Source of the DNA: Rhizophagus sp. LPA8_4_AMF
Lineage: Eukaryota; Glomeromycota; Glomeromycetes; Glomerales; Glomeraceae
Reading direction: 5' to 3'
Length of the DNA stretch: 26,325 bases
NCBI GenBank assembly: GCA_021464525.1
Contig: JADRCO010000795.1
Coordinates: forward strand, 1-26,325
The notes under the pieces are model-generated. The model searched no databases and had not been told where the DNA came from. It saw only the letters and a program-made list of their open reading frames with translations. Shown here piece after piece: positions 9,515-18,708 of this stretch (its first letter is position 1; the number at the start of each line of letters is the position of its first letter). A program made the translations under genes and the position numbers.

Positions 9515-10460
9515 GAGTAAATTATTGAAGTAAATACACTAAATTTTCTTAGCCCTCCTTATAATTCAATCTTAACAAGAGATATAATTGCTTGTAATTG
9601 ACCTGAAAAAATCATCATATATTTGTTAATTTTATTTCTATATAAGCTTAATATCATTAAATTTTATTTTTACAATAAAATTAAACTAATGCAGCTATTT
9701 ACATATAATAACAGGTGGGGACGAAGTCCCCCCATGTATGACAATCTCCAGTTTATATACAAAACACAAATTTTTGTTAACACATGGGTTATCTTCATTT
9801 AGTTTGCCTTATTCGAAGGGGTAATTTCGCAAAGATTTAAATTTAAAACTATTATTAACTTTAAAACTGCATATCATAATTATACTGTATTCACTCTTAA
9901 CATCTAAATTAACTAATCGTGAATCTTGGAAAAATTACAATCGGTCATTCAGAGATTATTCTTTTCTAAGTTCTTGATAATTAACCTTATATTACTTAAG
10001 ATTAAAAAGAGATTTGGCATTTCTTTGAATTAGCTTCTGTTGAATTAAAATATATATTACCAATTTAATTTAATTAGAAAAGATATGAGTATTTTTAAAA
10101 AGTTTCTGGGTTATTTGATGAAGGAGGAGTTGAACTTAAACAGTAATCATGTTAAAAAAATTGACATGTATTAACTGCAAAAGTCCACCGTTACAAAAAG
10201 TTTGAATTATAATTCTCTTTGAAATACTGTACATTAAAAATTGATGTACTATAATTATCTTGAGGAATACGAACCTATGAAATCATCATAATTTTTTAAA
10301 AAATTACTATGATACCATAATTTAGATAAGCTACTCTTAACGGATAATAATAAGGCTTTATTTGATAATTTTTATTTTAAATGTAATTAACACATGAAAC
10401 ATTGAATCTTTAATATTTAGTAATTTATAAACTATTTTATTTAAAGATTAAATAATCATT
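9515..10460. other. AT-rich intergenic region, partly duplicated
   Basis: No gene is seen. It contains the GC hairpin at 9717-9731. From about 10130 to 10460 it is homologous to the 3' flank of the next paralogue (about 13690-14201). Anchors are TGCAAAAGTCCACCG (10176-10190) against TGCAAAAGTCTACCG (13802-13816), and the AATACGAACCTATGAAA and ACATTGAATCTTT blocks in the same order. Confidence 0.55.
9717..9731. other. GC-rich perfect hairpin
   Basis: GGGGAC and GTCCCC pair around the loop GAA in otherwise AT-rich DNA. It sits between two divergence-free AT tracts. It could be a transcription-terminating or structured-RNA hairpin, or the end of a mobile repeat, and no Helitron CTRR terminus follows on either strand. 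Confidence 0.5.
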
Positions 10461-12227
10461 CTATTGAACTACCTGAAACACTTCAATATCATCAGCATCG
10501 AAATTTCTTGGAATATTAATATCAGGATAAGAATTTGGATATGAACTACATTTACCATTATCCTCTATCATTATATCGCTACTACCATGAACATTTACTC
10601 CAAATTGTAATCTAAAATCAGAACACCATATTGCATATTGTGGATTAATAACTCTGCCAACTTTGCCTGTATTAATGCTTCTATAATTGTCAAATAAAAA
10701 TATAAAACTTTCTGTAGAATTAGTCCAACCAATATTCCAATTAACTGCTGGGTTATAACCTCCAACTATTTGATTGGAATTTTTAATTTTAATAACTAAA
10801 ATATTCGCTCCTTCACTACCACATTTTGAATGAAGTTCCTTAATTGTCATACCATCTCTACTAGCACGATAGAGTAAATTAAATTTGTATGGATTATTTT
10901 CTATTGGAACATTTTTCTTACTAATCCAACTGGCAAATAAGGACAAATGTCGTGAATTAATGAAAACAGGATCAACAGTGTCACAAACAATTTTTAATCT
11001 AGGAGGTTGTATGTTGTCATTCAATTTCTTATTTGGAACCATATGAAATTCTTGTACTTTATACACCAGTTGATTAGGTAATAATTCTCTGTATGGTAAT
11101 ACTTTATAAAAAAAGTCCTCTGAAGAAATATCATAAAATCTGATTAAAGGAATATATTTATGAAGGGTCCTTTCCATCATCGTGATTTGTTCTTTGTTCC
11201 ATTTAGTAACATCTTGTGAAATATTAGAATGTTGTGATAATCCCCATTTCAATAAATTATTCCATATATCAATCTCTTCCGATAATAGGTCATCTCGTTT
11301 TAAAAGTAATTCCATTATAGGTGCTTTTAAACTAATAAAATTTTCAGAATTAAATAATATCTCAGGGTTTTCGCAGATATATTCAAGACAAGCATCATTA
11401 AGCTCCGAAAGTAATTCATGATGATAAGTATTTTCAAGAATTTCTACAGGATTTTGCTGTAAAAAATCGGATTGATGCTTAATCAAGTGTTCCTTAATGA
11501 ATATATTTAACGGTTGAATATCAAATGTTTGTACAGCTGTTAAAAGTTTTAATACGTCAGAACCTTGTAATTTCGTCAAATCAATCTTTTCACAATAAAT
11601 ATACCTAAGGATTATAGTTAAATATTGGGGAAGAATGTCAGGTTTTCTTAAAATAATAATTCCATCCTTTTTCTCCACATTTTCCTTAGATAATTCTGCA
11701 TGAAAATACTGTGACCTAGTACATAAAATAATTGAATGTGCACGTATTACGCTAACATCATTATTTTGACCGGTATAGATAATAACATCATGTTCCTCGC
11801 CAGTTTCAAATAATTTATCATTTTGTTGTAAAAATTCATGTTGGTTTTTAGTAAAGTGCTCTCTAAGGCAAGAAGTTAACGATTTAATATTTAAAACTTC
11901 TACATTATTTAAAAGTGTTAATATATCAAGACTTTGTAATTTCGCCAAGTTGATCTTTCCACAATAAATATATCTTAGAATTATTAACAAGTAACGATGA
12001 GGAATATCAGGTTGTCTTAAAATAAATTTTCCATCCTTTTTTTCAATAGTTTTTTTAGATAGTTCTGCACGAAAATATTGTGACCTAGTATTTAAAATAA
12101 TTGAATGTGCATGTATCGCTTTAACTTTTTCATTTTGACCAGAATAGATTATAACATCATATCCCTCGCCGGTTTCAAGTAAATTTTCAAGATCATTAAT
12201 AACTTCTTGATAATTTTCGTATGACAT
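10461..12227 (-). CDS. Tandem-BTB, BACK and TLDc domain protein
   Basis: The protein is 588 aa from a single exon. Domains in order are BTB1 (about 20-130, DVIIYSGQNEKVKAIHAHSI), BTB2 (about 140-250, DVIIYTGQNNDVSVIRAHSI), BACK (about 259-395) and TLDc (about 418-588) with LLYRASRDGM and IVGGYNP motifs. The two BTB units are clearly related to each other, so the domain arose by internal duplication, whereas most family members have one BTB. BTB-BACK proteins usually dimerise and recruit CUL3; TLDc is linked in other eukaryotes to oxidative-stress resistance and V-ATPase. The start MSYENYQ is chosen because both paralogues begin MSYE. An in-frame ATG at 12377 would add 50 hydrophobic-rich residues and is less likely. 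Protein residues roughly 345-493 are encoded by DNA identical to the broken copy at 2642-4034. Confidence 0.9.
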   Translation of the reverse strand: MSYENYQEVINDLENLLETGEGYDVIIYSGQNEKVKAIHAHSIILNTRSQYFRAELSKKTIEKKDGKFILRQPDIPHRYLLIILRYIYCGKINLAKLQSLDILTLLNNVEVLNIKSLTSCLREHFTKNQHEFLQQNDKLFETGEEHDVIIYTGQNNDVSVIRAHSIILCTRSQYFHAELSKENVEKKDGIIILRKPDILPQYLTIILRYIYCEKIDLTKLQGSDVLKLLTAVQTFDIQPLNIFIKEHLIKHQSDFLQQNPVEILENTYHHELLSELNDACLEYICENPEILFNSENFISLKAPIMELLLKRDDLLSEEIDIWNNLLKWGLSQHSNISQDVTKWNKEQITMMERTLHKYIPLIRFYDISSEDFFYKVLPYRELLPNQLVYKVQEFHMVPNKKLNDNIQPPRLKIVCDTVDPVFINSRHLSLFASWISKKNVPIENNPYKFNLLYRASRDGMTIKELHSKCGSEGANILVIKIKNSNQIVGGYNPAVNWNIGWTNSTESFIFLFDNYRSINTGKVGRVINPQYAIWCSDFRLQFGVNVHGSSDIMIEDNGKCSSYPNSYPDINIPRNFDADDIEVFQVVQ

Positions 12228-12330
12228 TTTCCTTTTTTCCAGAAAGACATTGAAAGGATCATGAGAACAAATATAGATCGACAAAATCGAGAATTTAAAC
12301 AAGAAAATTGTGACACATGACTCAGCAATG

Positions 12331-12340
12331 GCACGTGAAT
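12331..12340 (-). promoter_or_regulatory. Candidate upstream E-box-like element (CACGTGAAT)
   Basis: CACGTGAAT, containing the CACGTG core bound by bHLH factors in fungi, lies about 104 bp upstream of the ATG at 12227. The same spacing and a one-base variant occur upstream of the broken paralogue (4132-4140). It falls within the 50-codon in-frame upstream extension, which is another reason to treat that extension as leader. Confidence 0.35.
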
Positions 12341-13108
12341 GTTTTACATTGCGAATTTTGTCGATCGAATCGGTCAAAGTACTTTTATTCTAGATTGGTA
12401 AAAATATAAGAAACTTTCGTTCCTATGATGAAGTTGATATTAGGGAGGTTCGATTAATCGATTTGACAAGACACTGATTAAATTTATGTAGGCCGTAGAT
12501 CATAAATATTTACATTTACCGAAGAAACATTTTTTAACTTTCATGTATAAAACTTCATCTAAACGAAATGCAAATAAATATCATGGATGCATTTCCAACG
12601 TAGAAGTAATGCACAGGGAGTTCAGTATTTAAAATATTTTCTAATAAAATATTGAGGAACAAGGAAAATTTACAATCAAAAAAACCAGATGTTGCTCTTC
12701 ATGTTTTCAACGATATTAGTTATAAATATTATTATAATTTTTCTTGTAAAGAAATATAATCGTTAATTTCTATATAAATATTTTTAGGTACTCTTTAGTT
12801 ACTCTTTCTGCTGAATAATTCTATGAATGGAGATTTTAAGTATTATTATTGATTTAGAGTTGAAAAATTTGAAAATTCTTAAAATATGATTTAACTGGAA
12901 TTGTTTTATCACAAAACTTTTAGTAATGTACAGTACTAGTATTGATTAATAAATACGAGGTTATAAATAAACTAAATTATCAACATAAATTTCTTAATAA
13001 CCAAAAATACATGCGAATAGTTATGATTGCAATTACATGCTAAAATTAAAGAACAAAACTTCCGGAATATACACGGTGTCGCTTTGCGTCAGTTGATGGC
13101 TGACGTGC

Positions 13109-13389
13109 GTCAGATGTAGATTGATACCTGACGCTCGTCACTTATCACATAAACTAAGGTATAAATAATTAAACATAAATTTTCCAGTCTTAATAACTTT
13201 TTTATAATTAAATAAATTTATTTATCACATTAAAAAATATATAATCCTAAATATTAGATTGATTAGATTCAAAATTCATGAAAAACACTCCATCCAAAAT
13301 TATTTATAGATTACAGAAATTACAAGTATTTTCAATAATATGGTTTTACTTTATTGGTGATACGCGTTAGATGTCAATCTACAACTGAC
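13109..13389. repeat. Inverted repeat built of GCGTCA/TGACGC motifs
   Basis: The 33-bp arms 13109-13141 and 13357-13389 are inverted copies with about three quarters identity, sharing TGTAGATTGA and GTCAG blocks. GCGTCA, CTGACG and TGACGC units extend outward on both sides (from about 13078 to 13415), making two G/C-richer islands 215 bp apart in AT-rich DNA. It may be a decayed MITE with subterminal repeats. A clear target duplication was not found. Confidence 0.5.
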
Positions 13390-13690
13390 AATCTGACACG
13401 CATCAGTTATCGGGCAATTTTTATTTCAATGTTCAACATTTTCTTAATTTAATTTGGAACGTCAAATTTTATTTTGGAAACTTCATTTGCAACTAATTCT
13501 TTAGATTTTCTTTATTCTTTAAATATGTTTCATTGAAGAACTTTTCATATCAAAGTAAAACCTCCAAATATATTAATAATCATTCTTATCATACACCACA
13601 AAACCATTAAAAGCCAATAAACTGATATAACGGGAAGAAAGATATTTTAAAATTCTTAAAAGCTTCATGTTAATTATGGTTTGTTCATTA

Positions 13691-14201
13691 AGGTGAAGTT
13701 GAGCTTATATTGTTTCTTGTGTCATATAATAATCATGAACTAATTAATTGAAAGAAAAACTTGTTAATTTGGTATGTACTGTATTTCAACCTTTATAGTC
13801 TTGCAAAAGTCTACCGCGGTACCTAGATATAAATATTTCATACTTCTGATAAATACTGTGCATCAAAATAAAATATTTAATGAAAATTATCTTGCAGAAT
13901 ACAAACCTATGAAAATATCAGTTATTAAATAAGCTTAGCTAGCACTTTAAGAAATTGTAGTAATTATACGTGTAAGTGGAGTTAGTATGAATAATTATAA
14001 TTTAACAAGCTGCATAGAATAGCAGGATCTTAACATTAACAAGTTAATAATCAAAAATTTTATTTAAATGTAATTAATACAACTAGTTTGTTAAAAACAT
14101 TGAATCTTTATAACAGTAATGATGAAATTTTTATACAAAGATAAAAAAACTACGGTAAATATTTAGTAATTCTTAAACATATTTAATTTATGATCAAATA
14201 A
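13691..14201. repeat. 3' flank duplicated together with the gene
   Basis: This segment matches about 10130-10460 downstream of the previous paralogue: GAAGTTGAGCTTA, TAATCATG, TGCAAAAGTCTACCG (13802-13816), AATACAAACCTATGAAA, TTTAAATGTAATTAA, ACATTGAATCTTT. Several small indels make it longer here (400 against 285 bp from the TGCAAAAGTC anchor to the gene's stop end). The duplication unit therefore included at least 0.3-0.5 kb of 3' flank. Confidence 0.65.
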
Positions 14202-15995
14202 TTATTCAACTACCTTGAACACTTCAATATCATCAGCATCAAAATTTCTTGGAATATTTATATCAGGATAATCATTCGGATAAGCACTACATTTGCCATC
14301 ATCATTAACCATTATATCACTGCTATTACCATCGTATCTTGCGCCAAATTGTAGACTATTTTTAGAACACCATGTTGCATAATGTGGATTAATGATTCTC
14401 CCAATTTTACTTTTATCAATATTCTTATGATTATCGAATAAAAATATAAAACTTTCTGTAGCATAGGTCCAACTAATATTCCAATTAAATGGATTATAAC
14501 CTCCAACTATTTGATCCGAATCTTTGATTCTAATAATTAAAATACTTGCTCCTTTATTATCACATTTAGAATGAAATTTTTTGACTGTCATACCATCTCT
14601 ACTAGCACGATAGAGTAAGTTGAATTTATACGGATTGTTTTTTATTGAAACATTTTTCTTGCAAATCCAACTGCCCAATAAGGCAAAGTGTCGTGAGTTA
14701 ATCAAAATAGAATCAACAGTATCGCAAACACTTTTTAATCTAGGAGGTTGTATGTTAACATTCAAATTTCTATTTGGAACCATATGAAATTCTTGTACTT
14801 TAAATATCAATTGATTAGATAATAATTCTCTGTATGGTAATACTTTATAAAAGAAGTCTTCTGAGGAAATATCGTGAAATCTGATTAAAGGAATATAATC
14901 ATAAAGGGTTTGCTTCATCATTTTGATTTGTTTTTTATTCCATTTAGTAACATCTTGTGAAATATTAGAATGTTGTGCTAACCCCCATTTCAATAAATTA
15001 TTCCATATATCAATTTCATCTGATAATAGATCATCTCGTTTTAAAAGTAATTCTATTATAGGTGCTTTTAAACTAATAAATTTATCAGAATTAAATAATA
15101 TCTCAGGGTTTTCGCAGATATTTTCAAGACAAACATCATTAAGTTCTGAAAGTAATTCATGTTGATAAGTATGTTCAAGAATTTCTATCGGATTCTGTCG
15201 TAAAAAATCGTATTGGTATTCAATCAAGTGCTCTTTAATGCAAATAATTAACGATTCAACATGAAATATTTGCATAACTTCTAAAAGTTCTAATATATCA
15301 GGACCTTGTAATTTCTTCAAATCGACCTTTTCACAATAAATAAATTTAAGGATTATGATTAAATAGCGAGGAAGAATATTAGGCCATCTTAAAATAAATA
15401 TTTCTTCCTTTTTCTCAACATTTTTTTCGCATAATTCTGCATGAAAATATTGTGACCTAGAGCTTAGAATTATTGAATGCGCATGTGTTTCTTTTACGTT
15501 TTCATTTTGGCCAGTATAGATGATAACATCATATTCTTCTCCTGTTTTAAGTAATTTCTCATTTTGTAATAAAAATTCACATTGGTTTTTAGTCAAATGC
15601 TCTTTAATGCAAGAAGTTAACGATTCAATTTTAAATATTTCTATATTTTTCAAAAGCGTTAATGTGTCAAGACTTTGTAATTTCTCCAAGTCGATCTTTC
15701 CACAATAAATATATCTTAGGATTATTAACAAGTAACGATGAGAAATATCAGGTATTTTTAGAATAAATTTTCCGTCATTTTTTTCAACAATTTCTTTAGA
15801 TGGTTCATCATCATTTTTTTCTTTAGATAATTCCGCACGAAAATATTTTGACCTAGTAAGTAAGATAATTGAATGTGCACGTATTATGCCAACATTTTTA
15901 TTTTGACCGGCAAAGATAACAACATCATGCTCCTCGCCAGTTTCAAGTAATTTTTCAAAATCATTAACAATTTCTTGTAAACTTTCGTAAGACAT
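14202..15995 (-). CDS. Tandem-BTB, BACK and TLDc domain protein
   Basis: The protein is 597 aa from a single exon, starting MSYESLQEIVNDFEKLL. BTB1 spans about 20-130 (DVVIFAGQNKNVGIIRAHSI), BTB2 about 150-255 (DVIIYTGQNENVKETHAHSI), BACK about 268-400 and TLDc about 428-597 with LLYRASRDGM and IVGGYNP. It is the closest full-length relative of the gene at 10461-12227. It carries nine extra residues (SKEKNDDEP, about 57-65) in the loop after AELSK, at the same site where the copy at 2642-4034 lost 14 nt. The BACK region resembles that of the broken copy more than that of its neighbour (LIICIKEHLI..QYDFLRQNP). The likely role is a CUL3-type substrate adaptor with a TLDc module. Two BTBs in one chain could form an intramolecular pseudo-dimer, which is inference. 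The start is fixed by the MSYE shared with the paralogues. Confidence 0.92.
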   Translation of the reverse strand: MSYESLQEIVNDFEKLLETGEEHDVVIFAGQNKNVGIIRAHSIILLTRSKYFRAELSKEKNDDEPSKEIVEKNDGKFILKIPDISHRYLLIILRYIYCGKIDLEKLQSLDTLTLLKNIEIFKIESLTSCIKEHLTKNQCEFLLQNEKLLKTGEEYDVIIYTGQNENVKETHAHSIILSSRSQYFHAELCEKNVEKKEEIFILRWPNILPRYLIIILKFIYCEKVDLKKLQGPDILELLEVMQIFHVESLIICIKEHLIEYQYDFLRQNPIEILEHTYQHELLSELNDVCLENICENPEILFNSDKFISLKAPIIELLLKRDDLLSDEIDIWNNLLKWGLAQHSNISQDVTKWNKKQIKMMKQTLYDYIPLIRFHDISSEDFFYKVLPYRELLSNQLIFKVQEFHMVPNRNLNVNIQPPRLKSVCDTVDSILINSRHFALLGSWICKKNVSIKNNPYKFNLLYRASRDGMTVKKFHSKCDNKGASILIIRIKDSDQIVGGYNPFNWNISWTYATESFIFLFDNHKNIDKSKIGRIINPHYATWCSKNSLQFGARYDGNSSDIMVNDDGKCSAYPNDYPDINIPRNFDADDIEVFKVVE

Positions 15996-16659
15996 TTCTT
16001 CAAAGAACGATAGAACTGGTATTTGATTTTTTCCGAATTTATTTAATTTACATCATTTACATCACAATTAGGTTAATAACCGAATTAGTCAAACAATGGG
16101 ACATCAAAAATCTTGAATATAAACAAGTTATTTTAAACAATTATAAAAGTCACATGAATCTAGACTAGTAGAAAATTGGTCGATACTATACTGTAGCATT
16201 CGGCCGTTAACGTCTACGATAAACTACTACTTTTTATTAGTTTTTTATTTGTCACGCATTATCTGTCACATGATTAATTTCGCGGGAATTTGAGATCATG
16301 TGATTATGGGATTGAAATCCCAATAGACAAATATTACTCATTGAAACACTATTAATGTCAATGTATGACCTTTTTTGGAATTAAGTAGGATTGACATAAG
16401 TTTGACAAAAAATTTCTTTGCATTATCAACCAATTAATAATGCCATTTTTTGTTATTATTTAGCAATACTAGCAATATATTTCGTAAATGGTTGATTAAA
16501 AAAATTAATCAATCTCTGACACGAGAATATTATAAGTTCAACGGTCCCAAACCATTAATTAAGGTAGGTTACTAGATTACCCTTCAAAAATTTTTATTTA
16601 AAACATAGAAAGTTAGTAATAATTACATTTTAAGTTTTCTAATAATGATTTTGATAATA
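15996..16659. other. Intergenic promoter region with palindromes
   Basis: It lies between the stop of the gene at 16660-18112 and the start at 15995, so it holds the promoter of the latter and the terminator of the former. GTCACATGAAT is at 16149-16159. TCACATGAT (16266-16274) and ATCATGTGA (16295-16303) form a 9-bp inverted pair. TGGGAT/ATCCCA forms a short hairpin near 16307-16322. Nothing coding is seen. Confidence 0.5.
16266..16303. promoter_or_regulatory. Inverted pair TCACATGAT / ATCATGTGA
   Basis: These are perfect 9-bp arms separated by 20 bp that contain the only G/C-rich hexamer nearby (CGCGGG). The pair is about 270-310 bp upstream of the ATG at 15995 and could be a dimeric transcription-factor site. 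It has not been tested, and AT-rich DNA yields chance palindromes. Confidence 0.25.
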
Positions 16660-18112
16660 TTAGAATTTTCTCTTCAAAATTTGAAATACTTCATAATCAT
16701 CAATTTTAAAATTTCTTGGTATGTTAATATCAGGATATGAATTTGGAGAAGAACTCCATTCACCATTTGGAGTCATCATAATATCATTACTAAAATTATT
16801 AATTTTTCCAAATAGTGGACCCCATTTCTGAATACATCTTATAGCACATTGTGTTTCAATCACTCTTCCAATTTTACCAGTATTAATATCGTTATAATCA
16901 TCAAATAAAAATATAAAACTATTCAACGTATTCTTAAAATCATTACCATCCCATCCTAATGGATTATACCCTCCAATCAATTTATTTGAATCTTTAATTT
17001 TAACTATTGTAATGGTCTCTTTTTTATGATCACATTTATCATGAAATGATTCACCATCAAATCCATCCCTACTTCCACGTAAAATGAGTTTGAATTCATA
17101 TTGAAGAAAATTTCTAGTTTTGTAAATAATATTATCTTTATTATTTATCCAATTTAAAAAAAGTAAAGGATAAAGATCTTTTTGTTTAAGTATAATAGAA
17201 GAATCAAGTTCGAGTGATTTCGTATTTGAAATTTGTAAAACATCTGGCATTGAATTTTTTGGTAATAATTTTTCATAAGGACTTATTTTATTAATATGAT
17301 CTTCAGCAGAAATGTTATGAAATCTAATTAATTTAATTAATATACTTGTTGTTTCCTTCATTATTTCAATATCATCTTTGGTCCATTTTAAAGGATCACG
17401 TTCAATAGTAGGATTTTGTGCATGAGCCCACTTAATTAAGTAATTCCAAATATCAATTTCATCTAATGCAAGTTCATCTTGTTGCAATAAAAGTTCTAAT
17501 GTATGTGCTGGTACGGTCAAAAAATTTTCACCTTCAAATAATAATTTTGTTTCTTGACAAATTAATTTTAAACAAAAATCTTTTAATAATATAAGTTGTT
17601 CAAATAAAAAAACTATTTGAAGTATTCCAATTGGATCACTTTTTAAATAATTTTTTTGATGATTAATTAGGTATAATTGAAGATTTTCGATTATTTTATC
17701 AAATCCAAGTTCATCTGCCGCTTTTAATAATTCTAAATATTTTGTTTGTTCGATTTGACTAAAATTTATCGTTCCACTATAAATATAACTTAAAAAAAAA
17801 AAGGTAAGTTAATTTAATAAAAGATGAATATCAGTTTTACTGTATGTAAATATAATTACTGTACCTAAGAATAATTTGGAATATGTTTCCCGTAATATTT
17901 GGTTTTTTTAAAATATACATTCCATCCTTTTTTTCTGCCCAATTAGAAGAGAAAGCCGTACGAAAATATTGTGATCGACATCGTAAAATTATTGAATGAG
18001 CATGAAATTCTTCGACATTAGGTTCTTCCCCTGCATAAATTATAACGTTATAATCTTCCTCAAAGAATTGTTGAAAATCGCTAGTAATATTTTCTTTATA
18101 AATTTCCATCAT
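16660..18112 (-). CDS. BTB-BACK-TLDc protein, two exons
   Basis: Exon 1 is 18112-17865 and exon 2 is 17788-16660. Joined they give 459 codons (458 aa) with no internal stop. The protein starts MMEIYKENITSDFQQFFEEDYNVIIYAG. BTB occupies about 18-115 (HAHSIILRCRSQYFRTAF, then SYIYSGTINFSQ across the junction), BACK about 130-250 (DPIGILQIVFLFEQLILLKDFCLKLI...) and TLDc about 295-458 (LILRGSRDGFDGESFHDKCDHK, LIGGYNPLGW, IPRNFKIDDYEVFQIL). This is the usual single-BTB architecture of the family and a diverged relative of the three neighbours. Exon 2 reads open across 17521-17788 upstream of its first possible alternative start, supporting the splice. The role is likely a CUL3 substrate adaptor; the substrate is unknown. 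The second codon is also ATG. Confidence 0.9.
17789..17864 (-). other. 76-bp GT-AG intron
   Basis: On the minus strand the donor reads TCTTAG|GTACAG and the acceptor TTTTTTAAG|TTATAT, preceded by a long polypyrimidine (T) tract. Removing it joins ...FQIIL to SYIYSG, exactly where the intronless paralogues read IILRYIYCG. Without splicing, the frame ends at 17837. Confidence 0.85.
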
Positions 18113-18229
18113 GAATTTAAATTAAAAATGAGATAATCTAATTTATATATAGTTTTAAATAAGAACAAATCAAAAAAAATAAAAGATAATTGTGTTACAC
18201 TCTTTTATTTTGTTGATTCATTGATGTGC

Positions 18230-18296
18230 ATCGCATATCAAATGAGTTCTCGGATAAGGAAATTCTATAAACTTAAAATACGTAATGATATGCGAT
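18230..18296. promoter_or_regulatory. Inverted repeat ATCGCATATCA / TGATATGCGAT
   Basis: Perfect 11-bp arms (18230-18240 and 18286-18296) lie about 120-185 bp upstream of the start codon at 18112, in the expected promoter region. The arms are G/C-richer than the surroundings. It could be a transcription-factor site, but no known motif is assigned. Confidence 0.3.
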
Positions 18297-18669
18297 ATCA
18301 AACGTTGTCAATTTTTTAAGAGTAAAAAAATAAAAATAAAAATAAGATAGGATTAGAAGGCTTATCTCCGTACATTTTTCGCCAATTTGCTGTGTAAATA
18401 ATACAACCGAATTTTTGTACAACATTGAACAATTGTACAGTAATACAAATTATTCTATTTAAATTATTATTAATAAATAAAAAATTATTATATCATAATG
18501 TTGATTATTGTTAAAGAAATCTAACGAATTTTTTTTTTTTTAACTATTTTATAAAATTTTGTTAAATATTTACAAATAAATAATTAAATAAAAATTTACT
18601 GGTGAATTCACGTTTCAAATTGGCTGAAGCTTTTTCCATAATAGGGCAAATGCATATATTGATAAATGT

Positions 18670-18708
18670 CACGTGAATTAAGAGAATGACGTGATTGATC
18701 ATATGATC
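18670..18708. promoter_or_regulatory. Cluster of CACGTGAAT, TGACGTGA and GATCATATGATC
   Basis: Three dyad-like sites lie in about 40 bp: CACGTGAAT (18670-18678), TGACGTGA (about 18688-18695) and the perfect 12-bp palindrome GATCATATGATC (18697-18708). The first matches the motif upstream of the three paralogues. It is about 560-600 bp upstream of the ATG at 18112, and no gene on the plus strand nearby is proven, so its target is uncertain. Confidence 0.3.

Larger units (their letters stand above)
12228..13690. other. AT-rich intergenic region upstream of the tandem-BTB gene
   Basis: It holds the promoter-side homology with the broken paralogue (to about 12345) and the GCGTCA inverted repeat (13109-13389). 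No other gene, RNA gene or element with clear ends is visible. Confidence 0.5.

Noticed and set aside
9717-9760. Helitron 3' terminus (GC hairpin)
   Set aside because: No CTRR end follows the hairpin at the usual distance on either strand.
12228-12377. 50-codon in-frame N-terminal extension (MTDSIDKIRN...) of the tandem-BTB gene
   Set aside because: Both paralogues start at MSYE; the extension is not conserved, and it overlaps the shared upstream motif. It is probably leader sequence, though an alternative start cannot be excluded.
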